This document shows, in pieces, positions 35,197 to 44,790 of a stretch of DNA of 64,000 nucleotides. This stretch comes from an uncultured Clostridia bacterium. GTDB taxonomy: Bacteria > Bacillota > Clostridia > Christensenellales > QALW01. The stretch spans positions 124,001 through 188,000 of the forward strand of contig CAKSKV010000003.1 in assembly GCA_934465535.1 (NCBI GenBank), read 5' to 3'. Below the pieces are notes generated by a model. The model did not search any database. It worked only from the letters and a program-made list of their open reading frames with translations, and had not been told where the DNA came from. Both the position numbers and the translations under genes were made by a program. The number at the start of each line of letters is the position of its first letter. Position 1 is the first letter of the stretch.

Positions 35197-36003
35197 TCAG
35201 TCTTCGCTCTGCTGCGAGTCAAAGGCGGGAACGGAGGCAAAAACCGCCGCATAAACCCGATGCGCACCGTTTTCCATAAGCAGCTGCGCACAGGCGTCCA
35301 AGGTTGAGCCGGTAGTAAGCACATCGTCAATTATCAGCACGGTTTTTCCCGCGGGCGGCTTTATGCACATAAGGCTGTTTACATAATTCCTGCGCCGCTG
35401 CTCTGCCGACAGCTCATGCTGCGGCTTTGCGCCCTTTTTCTGCCGGAGAAATTCATCATAGGGCAGCCCGAGTATTGCCCCTACGCGCAGTGCCAGCTCA
35501 CGGCTTTGATTGTATCCTCTCAGTATCATAGCCTCCCGTCTTGAGGGCACGCTTGTTACTGTATCCGCGCGGGAGGCAAAATCGCACACCGCGGCAATAT
35601 CCTGCGCCATGGCATCGGCTGCGTAAATTGCATCGCGGAATTTGAAGGCATACACCAGCTTTTTGCAGCTGCCCGTATAGTTATATGCCGCAACCGCACG
35701 GCAAAAGCTGCGTCCGTCACGGCAGTCGCTGCATATATCTTCCTTTCCCGCCCTGCCGCATATGTGGCAGCAATGCTCCACGGGGCGCAGAGTACGAGCA
35801 CACTCCCGGCACAGATGATGCCGGTCCAGCTCCAACTCGCTGCCGCAGCCGAGGCAGGGAAAATCCTCCGGGAAAAAAGTATATTTGGCTATTGTATCAA
35901 GTATACGCGCCATGCGTCCCTTTTTTGCCGCAGGCACCGCCGCGTTCCCGGTATGCATACCGTCCGCCGCTTTATCTGCAATATGTACTTCGTTTTTGCT
36001 CAT
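35197..36003 (-). CDS. comF: ComF-family phosphoribosyltransferase-like protein
   Basis: A 268-residue protein. A 30-residue variable N-terminus is followed by a four-plus-four cysteine zinc region (FPCLGCG, CRECART, CHICGRAG, CSDCRDG). Next comes the phosphoribosyltransferase-like domain with VTSVPSRREAMILRGYNQS and the PRPP-loop VLIIDDVLTTGSTLDAC. ComF proteins help in handling incoming single-stranded DNA during natural transformation; they are also widespread in non-competent bacteria. I chose the ATG at 36003 behind AAAGGGGGCGGGAG. The next gene upstream is RecD2. Confidence 0.9.
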   Translation of the reverse strand: MSKNEVHIADKAADGMHTGNAAVPAAKKGRMARILDTIAKYTFFPEDFPCLGCGSELELDRHHLCRECARTLRPVEHCCHICGRAGKEDICSDCRDGRSFCRAVAAYNYTGSCKKLVYAFKFRDAIYAADAMAQDIAAVCDFASRADTVTSVPSRREAMILRGYNQSRELALRVGAILGLPYDEFLRQKKGAKPQHELSAEQRRRNYVNSLMCIKPPAGKTVLIIDDVLTTGSTLDACAQLLMENGAHRVYAAVFASVPAFDSQQSED

Positions 36004-36144
36004 GCTCCCGCCCCCTTTATGCTTAAATTTATACGGATATTTGCCGTTTTGCTCTGCCTGATGCACCCAAATACGCCCTTATACGCTCTGATATGCCATT
36101 ATCCGCCGCTCTCCGGCGCTTTTACGCCGCAGACGCAGTTTACT

Positions 36145-38349
36145 TCAGCTTATTTCTTCCGCCTCCTGCTCCGACACCGCTTTTTTAATAAGCCCGGAGA
36201 GATTGCTGTACCGCGCGCTTATTACATTATTGTTTATCATATTTGCAACGGTTTCCCTTTTTCCTACAAGCACCACGGCGTTTTTTGCCCGCGTGACGCC
36301 GGTATAGAGCAGATTGCGCACATACAGCATGGGCGGGCCGCTTACAAGGGGCATAACCACTATCTTGAACTCGCAGCCCTGACTTTTGTGCACGCTTATG
36401 GCGTAGGCCGGCATAAGGTCGTCAAGGGAGGCGGAATCGTAGCGCGCCTCCTTGCCGTCCTCAAAAAGCACCGCCGCCTCGCCCTTTAGCACCTCGCTTA
36501 TATACCCGATATCGCCGTTAAACACGCCTTCTCCGTCCTCAAGCGCGCCATTGGGCAGGGCTCTGCGCCACTTTACGGTATAATTATTGCGCGTCTGCAT
36601 TACCTTATCGCCCAAGCGCAGGATATTATCGCCCTGCTTAAGCTCCGGCTTAAGGCGTTCCGGCGGGTTAAGCGCCTGCTGAAGCAGGCGGTTCATCTGT
36701 ATTACGCCGCATCCGCCCTTCTTCTGCGGGCAGAGCACCTGCACATCCCGCACGGGGTCCACGCCGAAATATGCAGGCAAACGGCGCGTGCACAGGGCAA
36801 GCACCGATGCGGCGGCATCCTCCTGCGTGGCCCTGCTTTCAAAAAAGAAATCCGTGCTTTTATTGTCAAGAACGGGCATTTGTCCGTTGTTTATACGGTG
36901 AGCGTTAAGCACTATCATGCTGTGCTCGTCCTGGCGGTATATATCCGTAAGCCGCACCGTAGGCACGCAGCCGGAGGCTATTATATCCCGCAGCACATTT
37001 CCCGCCCCGACGCTGGGCAGCTGATCCGCATCCCCCACCATTATAAGGCGGCAGGGGCGCGGAAGGGCCTGAAGCAGCGCATACATAAGCCAAAGGTCTA
37101 TCATGGAGGCCTCATCGGCAATGATCACATCCGCCTCCAGCGGGTTATCCTCATCATGCGAAAAGCCGCCCTCGGGCGAATAGTCTAACAGGCGGTGTAT
37201 CGTTCCCGCCTCCGCGCCCGTTGCCTGGGACATACGCTTGGCCGCCCTTCCGGTGGGCGCGCACAGCATAACGCGCTGACCGTGACGGTACAAAAGCCCC
37301 AATATGCAGCGGATAACGGTGGTTTTGCCGGTGCCGGGGCCGCCCGTTATCACGCATACTCCGCTTTGCAGCGCCGTGCGCACGGCGCTGCACTGAGCTG
37401 GTGCCAGCCTTATGTCCGCCTCCTGCTGCACCTGCTCCAGCTCTTTTTCGGAAAAAAGGCTGTCCGTTTCCCCGGCAAGGGCAGCAACGGCAAGGGCGCA
37501 TTTCTGCTCGCAGTAATAGGCCGGGGGCAGATAGATCGCTTTTTCGCCGTTTACGGGGGCGCATATAAGCCGTTTCTGCGCGCAGTCCTGCTCCAGCACC
37601 TCCTGTGCGATACTTTCCGGCACGCCCAGCAGCTCCGCCGCCCTGCGCAGCAGCTCCTTTTCGGGCAAAAAGACATGCCCCTCGCCCTGCGCCTCCTTGA
37701 GCACATGCATAAGTCCGCCGTCTATCCGAAATGGGTCCTGCGCGCCTATGCCAAGCTTACGCGCCGCAGCATCGGCGCTGCGGAAGCCTATGCCCTCCAC
37801 CCGTTCCACAAGGCTGTACGGGTTGCTTCTCAGCTGCTGCTGCACACCGAAGCCGTACTCCTTCAGAATACGGCTCTGCATGGCGCTGCCGAAGCCGAGG
37901 GACTGCAAAAACATGGCATCCTGACGCAGCGCCGCCACCTCCGCATAGCTGCGGGCTATCATATCCGCCTTGGTTTTGCCTATGCCCGGAACCTCACGCA
38001 GCCGCCCCGGAACGCAGTCCATTATATCCAGCGTTTCCGGCCCGAAGGTATCCACTATCGCCCGCGCCGTGCTGGGGCCTATGCCGCGTATAAGCCCGGA
38101 GGCAAGGTATTCCTCTATATCCGCCAGCCCTTCGGGGCGCACCGGGCGCATGCCGGAGGCATTAAAGCGAAGGCCGTACTGGCTGTGCTGCTGCCAGTCG
38201 CCCTCCACCTCAACATATTCCCCTTCGTTTATTGCGGCAAAGCTGCCGCACACCGTGGTAAGCTCGTCGTTTCCGGCAAGCTCAAAGACGGTGTAGCCGT
38301 TTTGCTCATTACGGTATATTATGTTGTATATGCTGCCTCTTAAAACCAT
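36145..38349 (-). CDS. recD2: RecD2-type DNA helicase
   Basis: A 734-residue 5'-3' superfamily 1 helicase that acts without RecBC. The N-terminal OB-like domain (VTVFELAGNDELTTVCGSF region) is followed by helix-hairpin-helix motifs (GLIRGIGPSTARAIVDTFG, VPGIGKTKADMIARSY). The helicase core has Walker A ITGGPGTGKTTVI, motif II IIADEASMIDLWL and late motifs AYAISVHKSQGCEF and LYTGVTRAKNAVVLVG. Full family length; involved in replication-fork repair. It is followed after about 140 bases by comF on the same strand. Confidence 0.95.
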   Translation of the reverse strand: MVLRGSIYNIIYRNEQNGYTVFELAGNDELTTVCGSFAAINEGEYVEVEGDWQQHSQYGLRFNASGMRPVRPEGLADIEEYLASGLIRGIGPSTARAIVDTFGPETLDIMDCVPGRLREVPGIGKTKADMIARSYAEVAALRQDAMFLQSLGFGSAMQSRILKEYGFGVQQQLRSNPYSLVERVEGIGFRSADAAARKLGIGAQDPFRIDGGLMHVLKEAQGEGHVFLPEKELLRRAAELLGVPESIAQEVLEQDCAQKRLICAPVNGEKAIYLPPAYYCEQKCALAVAALAGETDSLFSEKELEQVQQEADIRLAPAQCSAVRTALQSGVCVITGGPGTGKTTVIRCILGLLYRHGQRVMLCAPTGRAAKRMSQATGAEAGTIHRLLDYSPEGGFSHDEDNPLEADVIIADEASMIDLWLMYALLQALPRPCRLIMVGDADQLPSVGAGNVLRDIIASGCVPTVRLTDIYRQDEHSMIVLNAHRINNGQMPVLDNKSTDFFFESRATQEDAAASVLALCTRRLPAYFGVDPVRDVQVLCPQKKGGCGVIQMNRLLQQALNPPERLKPELKQGDNILRLGDKVMQTRNNYTVKWRRALPNGALEDGEGVFNGDIGYISEVLKGEAAVLFEDGKEARYDSASLDDLMPAYAISVHKSQGCEFKIVVMPLVSGPPMLYVRNLLYTGVTRAKNAVVLVGKRETVANMINNNVISARYSNLSGLIKKAVSEQEAEEIS

Positions 38350-38502
38350 AGCGCTCCCCGATTATGCCGTCTGCCTGAGCCTCCGCCCCGTATTTATTAA
38401 ACCGAAATATATGATACCACATTTTTCTTTTATAATCAATGCCTCAAGGGCTGCATAAAGCGTGCGCAGTCGTTATAAAACCCGTTATAACGCCCCGAAA
38501 GC

Positions 38503-38536
38503 ACAAAAACCGCGGCACCCTATCAGAATGCCGCGG
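38503..38536 (-). terminator. Terminator of metK
   Basis: CCGCGGCA (38510-38517) pairs with TGCCGCGG (38529-38536); on the minus strand it runs into five T. Confidence 0.8.
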
Positions 38537-38598
38537 CAGAGGAATATTGTTTTAATATTTTTTAACGGTCACGCCCGTATTTCGGCGGATGCCCGCGT

Positions 38599-39771
38599 TT
38601 ATACAAGCGCCTTCAGCGCTTCCGTCATATCGGTGCGCTCCCAAGGCAGATCGACATCGGTTCTGCCGAAATGTCCGTACGCCGCCGTGGGGGTATATAT
38701 GGGGCGGCGCAGATCCAGCCTGCGGATAATAGCCTCGGGGCGCATATCAAAGGCCCTGCGAACGGCCTGTGCAAGGCGTTCGTTATCCGTCTTGCCCGTT
38801 CCGAAGGTCTCGCACAGCACGCTTACCGGCTCCGCCACGCCTATTGCGTAGGCAAGCTCTATTTCGCAGCGCTCCGCAAGCCCGGATGCCACTATATTCT
38901 TTGCCATATAGCGCGCCATATATGCCGCCGAACGGTCCACCTTTGTGGGATCCTTGCCGGAAAAGGCTCCGCCGCCGTGACGCGCATATCCGCCGTAGGT
39001 GTCCACGATTATCTTTCTGCCGGTAAGCCCCGTATCGCCGTGCGGGCCGCCCACAACAAAGCGTCCCGTGGGGTTTACAAGATACCGGGTGTGTTTTATA
39101 AGCTCCTTGGGCAGAACCGGCTTTATGACCTGCTCCACCACCGCCTGGGTAAGCTCCTTAAGGGATATCTCCGGGCTGTGCTGAGTGGAGAGCACCACGG
39201 TGGGGATGGACACGATATTTCCCCTGTCGTCATACTCCACCGTTACCATGCTCTTGCCGTCCGGGCGCAGAAAGGGCAGCGTTCCGTCCTTGCGCAGAGC
39301 CGCAAGACGGCGCGTGAGCCTGTGCGCATATTCGATGGGCGCCGGCATAAGGCTGTCCGTTTCGCTGCAGGCGTACCCGAACATCATGCCCTGATCGCCC
39401 GCGCCGGTAGAAGCAAGCTCGTCGGTTGCGCCGTCCCTTTTTTCAAGGGCGGCGTTCACGCCCATGGCAATATCGGGGGACTGCTCGTCAATGCTCAAAA
39501 GCACGCCGCAGCTGTTGCCGTCAAAGCCTGCCTCGCTGCTGTCGTAGCCTATATCCTTTACCGCCTTGCGCACAATGCGGGAATAATCCACATTGCCGTT
39601 GAAGCTCATCTCGCCCATAACCGTAATAAGCCCGGTGGTGGCAAAGGTTTCGCAGGCCACGCGTCCCATGGGGTCCTGTGCAATTATGGCATCCAGTATG
39701 CTGTCGCTGATTATATCGCATACCTTGTCCGGATGCCCTTCCGTTACCGATTCACTTGAGAACAAACGCAT
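38599..39771 (-). CDS. metK: S-adenosylmethionine synthetase
   Basis: A 390-residue enzyme that makes S-adenosylmethionine from methionine and ATP. It shows the N-terminal SVTEGHPDKVCD, GAGDQGMMFGYA, the P-loop-like GGAFSGKDPTKVDRS, and FVVGGPHGDTGLTGRKI. Full length, all catalytic segments intact. Behind it on the minus strand lies a terminator; in front is a SAM-I riboswitch, so expression should fall when SAM is plentiful. Confidence 0.98.
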   Translation of the reverse strand: MRLFSSESVTEGHPDKVCDIISDSILDAIIAQDPMGRVACETFATTGLITVMGEMSFNGNVDYSRIVRKAVKDIGYDSSEAGFDGNSCGVLLSIDEQSPDIAMGVNAALEKRDGATDELASTGAGDQGMMFGYACSETDSLMPAPIEYAHRLTRRLAALRKDGTLPFLRPDGKSMVTVEYDDRGNIVSIPTVVLSTQHSPEISLKELTQAVVEQVIKPVLPKELIKHTRYLVNPTGRFVVGGPHGDTGLTGRKIIVDTYGGYARHGGGAFSGKDPTKVDRSAAYMARYMAKNIVASGLAERCEIELAYAIGVAEPVSVLCETFGTGKTDNERLAQAVRRAFDMRPEAIIRRLDLRRPIYTPTAAYGHFGRTDVDLPWERTDMTEALKALV

Positions 39772-39805
39772 AAATAAATATAACTCCTTTTGCGTAATGG
39801 ATATT

Positions 39806-39950
39806 TTAATAAAAACAAAACCGCCTGCGCAGAGGCAGACGGGTGTTTTTGAAACCTCATCTGCCGGATTGCTCCGCAGGATTTAGCACAGTGCGCGGCA
39901 CCGCTGCTGCAGCTTCACAGGGCCTGTCCCTCTGCTGCTCTTGATAAGGC
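39806..39950 (-). ncRNA. SAM-I (S-box) riboswitch with terminator
   Basis: On the minus strand the S-box core reads CTTATCAAGAGCAGCAGAGG, then GACAGGCCCTGTGAAG, then GTGCTAAATCC, matching conserved SAM-I blocks. Helix P1 is CCTTATC (39949-39943) with GATGAGG (39861-39855). Downstream, CCGTCTGC pairs with GCAGGCGG and runs into TTTTGTTTTTATT, forming the terminator. GGCAGA just after the aptamer can instead pair with TCTGCC of the terminator arm, giving an antiterminator. SAM binding should therefore end transcription before metK. Confidence 0.9.
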
Positions 39951-40166
39951 GATATTTGATTTTCTTCATTATATATCATATATCCGTTTTTGACCAGCAA
40001 AATATCGCATATTTATTGCTTTTGGGATATTTATTTTGATTTAACGCCTGCACCGCCCTCATTTTCATACCTGATCCTTAAAATACCGCCCCCCGCATGT
40101 TGATTCTTTAATTTTCCGATTTTTCTGAAAACTTATTAACTTTTTGTGAACAATAACTTTAGGGTA

Positions 40167-40195
40167 TTCACAAACGCAAACGCTTGTGATATAAT
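40167..40195 (+). promoter_or_regulatory. Rubrerythrin promoter with symmetric operator
   Basis: TTCACA at 40167-40172 and TATAAT at 40190-40195 with a 17-base spacer. An inverted repeat TCACAA (40168-40173) with TTGTGA (40184-40189) fills the spacer, and a third half-site TTGTGAA lies at 40144-40150. A redox- or metal-sensing regulator is likely to bind here; the site is not a clear PerR box and only loosely resembles Rex or Crp/Fnr half-sites. Confidence 0.65.
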
Positions 40196-40272
40196 TACGG
40201 CGTAATGAACAGCAAGAAAGCTTAAAGCACATAAACAATATAAAAACAAAAACAAATACGGAGGTAATTATT

Positions 40273-40818
40273 ATGATCAAATGGGTATGCTCAGTTTGCG
40301 GTTACACGGTGGAGGGTCCTTCCGCTCCGGATAAATGTCCTCAGTGCGGCGCTCCCGCCTCCAAGTTCAACAAGGTGGAAAGCGGCCAGACCGTATGGGC
40401 TGCCGAGCATGTGGTGGGCGTAGCTCAGGGTGTTGACCCCGCCATCGTTCAGGGACTGCGTGAAAATTACATGGGCGAATGCACCGAGGTTGGTATGTAT
40501 CTTGCAATGAGCCGTCAGGCGGACCGCGAGGGCTATCCCGAGGTGGCCGAGGCCTACAAGCGCATAGCCTTTGAGGAAGCGGAGCATGCCGCCAAGTTTG
40601 CCGAGATGCTGGGCGAGGTGGTGTATGCCGACACCAAGAAGAACCTGACTCTGCGTGCCGATGCGGAAAACGGCGCAACTGCCGGCAAGGTGGAGCTTGC
40701 AAAGCTGGCAAAGGCTCAGGGTCTGGATGCCATTCATGATTCCGTTCACGAGATGGCGCGTGACGAAGCCCGGCACGGAAAAGCCTTCATCGGGCTGCTT
40801 AACAGATACTTCAAGTAA
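40273..40818 (+). CDS. Reverse rubrerythrin (N-terminal rubredoxin domain)
   Basis: A 181-residue peroxide-scavenging protein. Residues 1-38 are a rubredoxin-like domain (CSVCGY, then CPQCGAPAS) binding one iron. The C-terminal four-helix ferritin-like domain supplies the di-iron ligands (ENYMGECTEVGMYL, FEEAEHAAKFAEML, and MARDEARHGKAFIGLL). This 'reverse' order is typical of oxygen-stress rubrerythrins in anaerobic Clostridia, which reduce peroxide and oxygen with NADH-derived electrons. Strong ribosome site ACGGAGGTAATT and a strong promoter suggest high expression. Confidence 0.93.
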   Translation: MIKWVCSVCGYTVEGPSAPDKCPQCGAPASKFNKVESGQTVWAAEHVVGVAQGVDPAIVQGLRENYMGECTEVGMYLAMSRQADREGYPEVAEAYKRIAFEEAEHAAKFAEMLGEVVYADTKKNLTLRADAENGATAGKVELAKLAKAQGLDAIHDSVHEMARDEARHGKAFIGLLNRYFK

Positions 40819-40839
40819 GCGATATTTAACAAAAGATCC

Positions 40840-40867
40840 GGCGGCGCGTTTTTCGCGCCGCTTTTTA
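40840..40867 (+). terminator. Terminator of rubrerythrin gene
   Basis: GCGGCGCG (40841-40848) pairs with CGCGCCGC (40854-40861), then five T. Confidence 0.85.
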
Positions 40868-40944
40868 TGCTTTTTGCGCGTCTTTTTGCGCATTTTCCGC
40901 CTGTGCCGCACGCAGAGGCCGAATGTTTTGCCGTTTCTGCCGGC

Positions 40945-40973
40945 TTGCAAGGCCGCGCTTTATTTGTTATAAT
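40945..40973 (+). promoter_or_regulatory. Sigma-A promoter for small membrane protein
   Basis: TTGCAA at 40945-40950, 17 bases, TATAAT at 40968-40973. Confidence 0.7.
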
Positions 40974-41099
40974 TTTTATATAATTAAATGTTCCCCGCAG
41001 GACGGCGGCACGCAATGCGGCGTCATTATGCGCTCGTCCCGTTGCCATGCTGCTTTTCAAAATAAGCCGCCCGCCGCTTTTGCAAAATGAGGTGAAATT

Positions 41100-41504
41100 A
41101 TGAACCGCGATGCGCTTTTATATATTGCCCTGTCCGTATTTCTGCTTATCATCGGTCAGGTTACCGGCCGGTATATACTTAAAAAAGTGTATGCCTCCGC
41201 CGGAGTTACGCAAAGCAATGTGCTTGCTTACCGCGCCTCCGTTGCCGGCTCCTCTGCCCCGGCGCGCAGGCTGACGGCATGGCTGCTGCGCACTTCTCCG
41301 TCGCCGGGCAGAACACGGCGGCTGCTTGCAGCGTATTATTTTGCCGTTATTCCGGGGCTTGCAGCTTTCGGTTTTTCGCTTACGGCGCTTTTTCTTAAAG
41401 TACTCACCCCCGCGCTTTTATATATTTTCGCCGTTTTCGGCGCAAGCACCCTTCTTTGCGCCGCATTTGCCCTTGCGGACTTTATAAAAACCCGGAAGCG
41501 CTGA
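41100..41504 (+). CDS. Small three-helix membrane protein
   Basis: A 134-residue protein with membrane helices at about residues 5-25, 78-98 and 102-124 and a basic C-terminal tail. A conserved-looking charged loop (SSAPARRLTAWLLRTSPSPGRTRR) lies between the first two. No family recognised. It has its own promoter and an AATGAGGTGAAATT ribosome site; the CotH lipoprotein gene that follows has a separate promoter. Confidence 0.5.
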   Translation: MNRDALLYIALSVFLLIIGQVTGRYILKKVYASAGVTQSNVLAYRASVAGSSAPARRLTAWLLRTSPSPGRTRRLLAAYYFAVIPGLAAFGFSLTALFLKVLTPALLYIFAVFGASTLLCAAFALADFIKTRKR

Positions 41505-41548
41505 ATTGTAAACAATGCTTTTCAATCGTAAACATTCTTTTAAGGCCG

Positions 41549-41577
41549 TTGTACAAACAAAAGAATTATGATAAAAT
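41549..41577 (+). promoter_or_regulatory. Sigma-A promoter for CotH lipoprotein
   Basis: TTGTAC at 41549-41554, 17 bases, TAAAAT at 41572-41577. Just upstream are two imperfect direct repeats around GTAAACA (41508-41540). The leader (41585-41713) can form two hairpins, one with arms GCCGCAT and ATGCGGC; no known riboswitch class was recognised. Confidence 0.6.
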
Positions 41578-41713
41578 ATCCTCTGTATTTACCCTCAGTC
41601 TGCCCGGAGGGATAAAAATCTCCCGGCAGGGGCAAAGCATATCGCCGCATATAAACCGTACTGCGTAAAATGCGGCAGCTGTCTGAATTCGGAAAAACAC
41701 ATGGAGATATATT

Positions 41714-44635
41714 ATGAAGAAACTGAATGTTACCGCTTGCGTTATAATGTCCGTTATACTGCTGCTGTGCAGTGTGCTTACAGGCTGCGACCTCGGCAAA
41801 ACCGACGGTCAGGCGGATACTTCCCTTGTTATAAGCGAGGTAATGAGCAGCAACGCCTCCACCGTGGCCGACCGGGACGGCGACTACCCCGATTACATAG
41901 TGCTTTATAATGCAGCAGGCGAGCGCAAAAACCTGACGGGCTGGAGCCTTACGGACAATGTGACCAAGCCCCGCAAGTGGTATTTGCCCTCGGTATATCT
42001 GGAAGCAGGGGAATACCTTGTGATTTTTGCCTCCGGCAAGGACCGGCGCGACCCCGAGGACGGCGAATATCACACTAATTTTTCCCTCAAGGCGGACGGC
42101 GAGACCCTTTATCTTATCGATTCCCAGGGCAAGGCTGCGCAGACCCTTGATATTCCCGCCCTGCCCGCCGATGTTGCCTACGGCCTTGTTCAGCAGGGCG
42201 ATGATGCCGGAAAATACTGCTACTTTGCGCAAGGCATGCCGGGCAAGCTCAACACCTCCGCCCATTCCGCCGAGCTTAATGCAATAGCGGGGGGCAAAAG
42301 CCAGCTTGTCTTAAGCGAGTACATGAACAACAACTACTGCGCGGTAAAGGATAACTACGGCGAATTTTCCTCCTTTGCAGAGCTTGTGAACAAGTCCGAG
42401 GAGCCCTGCTCCCTTTCCGGGCTGTATCTTTCCGACAATGCCGATCAGCCGCAGAAATGGGCGATTCCGGGCAACATTACCCTTCAGCCCGGCGAGCGCG
42501 TTGCGATATGGTGCTCCGGGCGCGACGAATATAAAGACGGCGTTCTGCACGCCTCCTTTACCTTAAGCTCAAAGGACACCGTGCTTACCGTGGCGGATTC
42601 CAAAAGCGTGCTTATGAGCACCGAGCTGGAAAGCCTTCCCCGCAATATATCCAAAGGGACAAACGGCGCCCAGACAAACCCCGAATGGCTTTATTACACA
42701 AAGCCCACCCCGGGAAAGGAAAATGCCGACGGCTTCTCCACCCTTGAGCAGGCCTGCCGCCTGTCCTCCCGCGGCGTGTGGATAAACGAGGTTTCCTCCG
42801 TTCCCACCGCGGAAAACAGCTACGACTGGATAGAGCTTTATAACGGCTCCGGCGCCGATGTTTCCCTTAACGGCTGGCATATTTCAAACGATGCCTCCCT
42901 TTCGGGCTATGCCCTTGACGGAGTGACCGTAAAGGCCGGAGAATATCTGCTGCTCTTTGCCGCCGGAGAAACGCCGCAGAGCCCCGTAAGCGGCAGAGTG
43001 TATCTGCCCTTCAAAATAAAGAATTCCGGCACGGATCTGTTTTTAAGCGATGATCAGGGCAATGTTGTGGATTATTTCTCCACCGGACGGCTGTGCATAG
43101 GCTATACCAGCGGGCGCTTGGGGGATGATACCGCCCGGCTGTTCTTCCAGACACCCACCCCGGGCGCACAAAACGGCAAGGGCTATCCCGGCTATGCTGC
43201 CGCTCCCTCGCTTACCCCCGGCGGCTATGTTTCCATAGGCGACCGCATAACCGCCTCCGGCCTTGAGGGGCAGACCCTGCGCTACACCACCAATGGCAGC
43301 GAGCCTACCTCCTCCTCTCCGGTTTTCGGCGATTTCAGCATTAAAAACACCACCGTTATAAAGCTGAAGGCCTTCAGCGACGGCCTGCTGCCCAGCGAAA
43401 CGGTGACAGCAACCTATGTTGTAGGCTCTCACGATATCGACTTTGTCTCCCTTACGGCCGACCCCGACGATCTTTTCGGGGATGCGCGCGGTATTCTTGC
43501 AAACGGGCCGGGCTACGGCGGCAATTTCCCGTATTTCGGCGCAAACTTCTGGAAGGACTGGGAGCGCAAATGCACCTTTGAATACTACACCGCCTCCGGA
43601 ACTCAGGCGCTTTGCTTTGATGCGGGAGTAAAGGTGTTCGGCCAGTATTCCCGCGCCTACGACCAGAAGAGCATGGCAATACACCTGCGGGACAAGTACG
43701 GAAAAAGCGAGATAACCTATCCCTTCTTTAATGATAACGATGTAACCACGCTTTCCCACCTTGTGCTGCGCGCCGGCGGGCAGGATCAGAAGCAGACCCG
43801 CATACGCGATGCCTTCTGCGCTCAGGTAATGAAGGGGCACACCACCCTTGCGCTTATGGACTGGACCCCCGTCGCCCTTTATATCAACGGTCAGTACTGG
43901 GGCTTTTACGATCTGCGGGAAAAGATAAACGAGGATTATTTTGCCTCCCATGAAGGACTTGATACCGACGGAATGACGATAATCAAGGGTGATTCCCGCG
44001 TCATAACCGGCACAAACACCGAGATAAAAGCGCTTTACGCCTATGTAAAAAGCCACGATCTTTCCCAAAGCGCAAATTATGAGTATGTATGCAGCGTGAT
44101 GGATGTGGATAATTTTATCGACTATCTTATCACCGAGATATTCTTCGGAAACGACGACACCGGCAACAAAAAGTGTTATAAGGCAAAGGACGGCAAATGG
44201 CGTTGGGTAATGTTCGATTTTGACATGGCCATGCGTTCCGAAACCACATGGGGCGACCGCTTCAACACCATAGAAAAAATGTTCAACCCCGGCGGTCACG
44301 GCAGCAACAACGGCTTTACCACCTGCCTTCAGACCAACCTTATAAAGAATTCCGAGTTCCGCAATAAATTCCTTACCCGCTATGCCGAGCTGCTTAATAC
44401 CATATTCATGCCGGAAAACATGAAGGCCGTGCTTAAAACCATGACTGACCGCATAGATTCCGAAATGAAGCTGCACGCCCAGCGCTGGAACCGCCCGGAT
44501 TACAGCACCTGGCAGGCTCAGGTGGTCAGCCTTAACGGAATAATAAACAAGCGCCGCAACATCGCCAAAAATCAGCTTATCAAATTCCTTTCCGTGTCAC
44601 AGGAGGAATGTGACCGGCTTTTCCCCAACGGCTGA
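41714..44635 (+). CDS. CotH-kinase lipoprotein with three lamin-tail domains
   Basis: A 973-residue exported lipoprotein; the lipobox VLTGC ends at C25. Three lamin-tail (LTD) domains follow at about residues 35-160, 195-335 and 355-480, each starting with a (V/L)(I/L)(S/N)E(V/Y)M-like strand and containing an L(T/S/N)GW/LYLSDN-like segment. Residues about 495-575 form a chitobiase/hexosaminidase C-terminal-like beta domain (YTTNGSEPTSSSPV). Residues about 580-960 form a CotH kinase-like domain with LRDKYGKSEITYPFF, WGFYDLREKINEDYF and WVMFDFDMAMRSETTW. CotH proteins phosphorylate coat proteins in Bacillus spores, but surface versions with LTDs occur widely in Clostridia; the target here is unknown. 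Confidence 0.88.
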   Translation: MKKLNVTACVIMSVILLLCSVLTGCDLGKTDGQADTSLVISEVMSSNASTVADRDGDYPDYIVLYNAAGERKNLTGWSLTDNVTKPRKWYLPSVYLEAGEYLVIFASGKDRRDPEDGEYHTNFSLKADGETLYLIDSQGKAAQTLDIPALPADVAYGLVQQGDDAGKYCYFAQGMPGKLNTSAHSAELNAIAGGKSQLVLSEYMNNNYCAVKDNYGEFSSFAELVNKSEEPCSLSGLYLSDNADQPQKWAIPGNITLQPGERVAIWCSGRDEYKDGVLHASFTLSSKDTVLTVADSKSVLMSTELESLPRNISKGTNGAQTNPEWLYYTKPTPGKENADGFSTLEQACRLSSRGVWINEVSSVPTAENSYDWIELYNGSGADVSLNGWHISNDASLSGYALDGVTVKAGEYLLLFAAGETPQSPVSGRVYLPFKIKNSGTDLFLSDDQGNVVDYFSTGRLCIGYTSGRLGDDTARLFFQTPTPGAQNGKGYPGYAAAPSLTPGGYVSIGDRITASGLEGQTLRYTTNGSEPTSSSPVFGDFSIKNTTVIKLKAFSDGLLPSETVTATYVVGSHDIDFVSLTADPDDLFGDARGILANGPGYGGNFPYFGANFWKDWERKCTFEYYTASGTQALCFDAGVKVFGQYSRAYDQKSMAIHLRDKYGKSEITYPFFNDNDVTTLSHLVLRAGGQDQKQTRIRDAFCAQVMKGHTTLALMDWTPVALYINGQYWGFYDLREKINEDYFASHEGLDTDGMTIIKGDSRVITGTNTEIKALYAYVKSHDLSQSANYEYVCSVMDVDNFIDYLITEIFFGNDDTGNKKCYKAKDGKWRWVMFDFDMAMRSETTWGDRFNTIEKMFNPGGHGSNNGFTTCLQTNLIKNSEFRNKFLTRYAELLNTIFMPENMKAVLKTMTDRIDSEMKLHAQRWNRPDYSTWQAQVVSLNGIINKRRNIAKNQLIKFLSVSQEECDRLFPNG

Positions 44636-44696
44636 CAGCCCCTCCGGATGCGTATTGCGTAAATTAAAGCGCATCCGCCGCACAAACTTATAAAAG

Positions 44697-44736
44697 AAAA
44701 ACCCGGCAGTTCAAACACTGAACCGCCGGGTTTTTC
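44697..44736. terminator. Bidirectional terminator
   Basis: ACCCGGC-AGTTCA pairs with TGAAC-C-GCCGGGT, flanked by A and T tracts, between the convergent CotH and phosphodiester-glycosidase genes. Confidence 0.85.
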
Positions 44737-44790
44737 TTTTCTTATTATTCTTTGGCTTTATGCCGCTTAAGCGCTTTATTTAAGCGCACC

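Noticed and set aside
41585..41713. Possible riboswitch before the CotH lipoprotein gene
   Set aside because: Two hairpins can be drawn, but no known aptamer consensus and no terminator were found.
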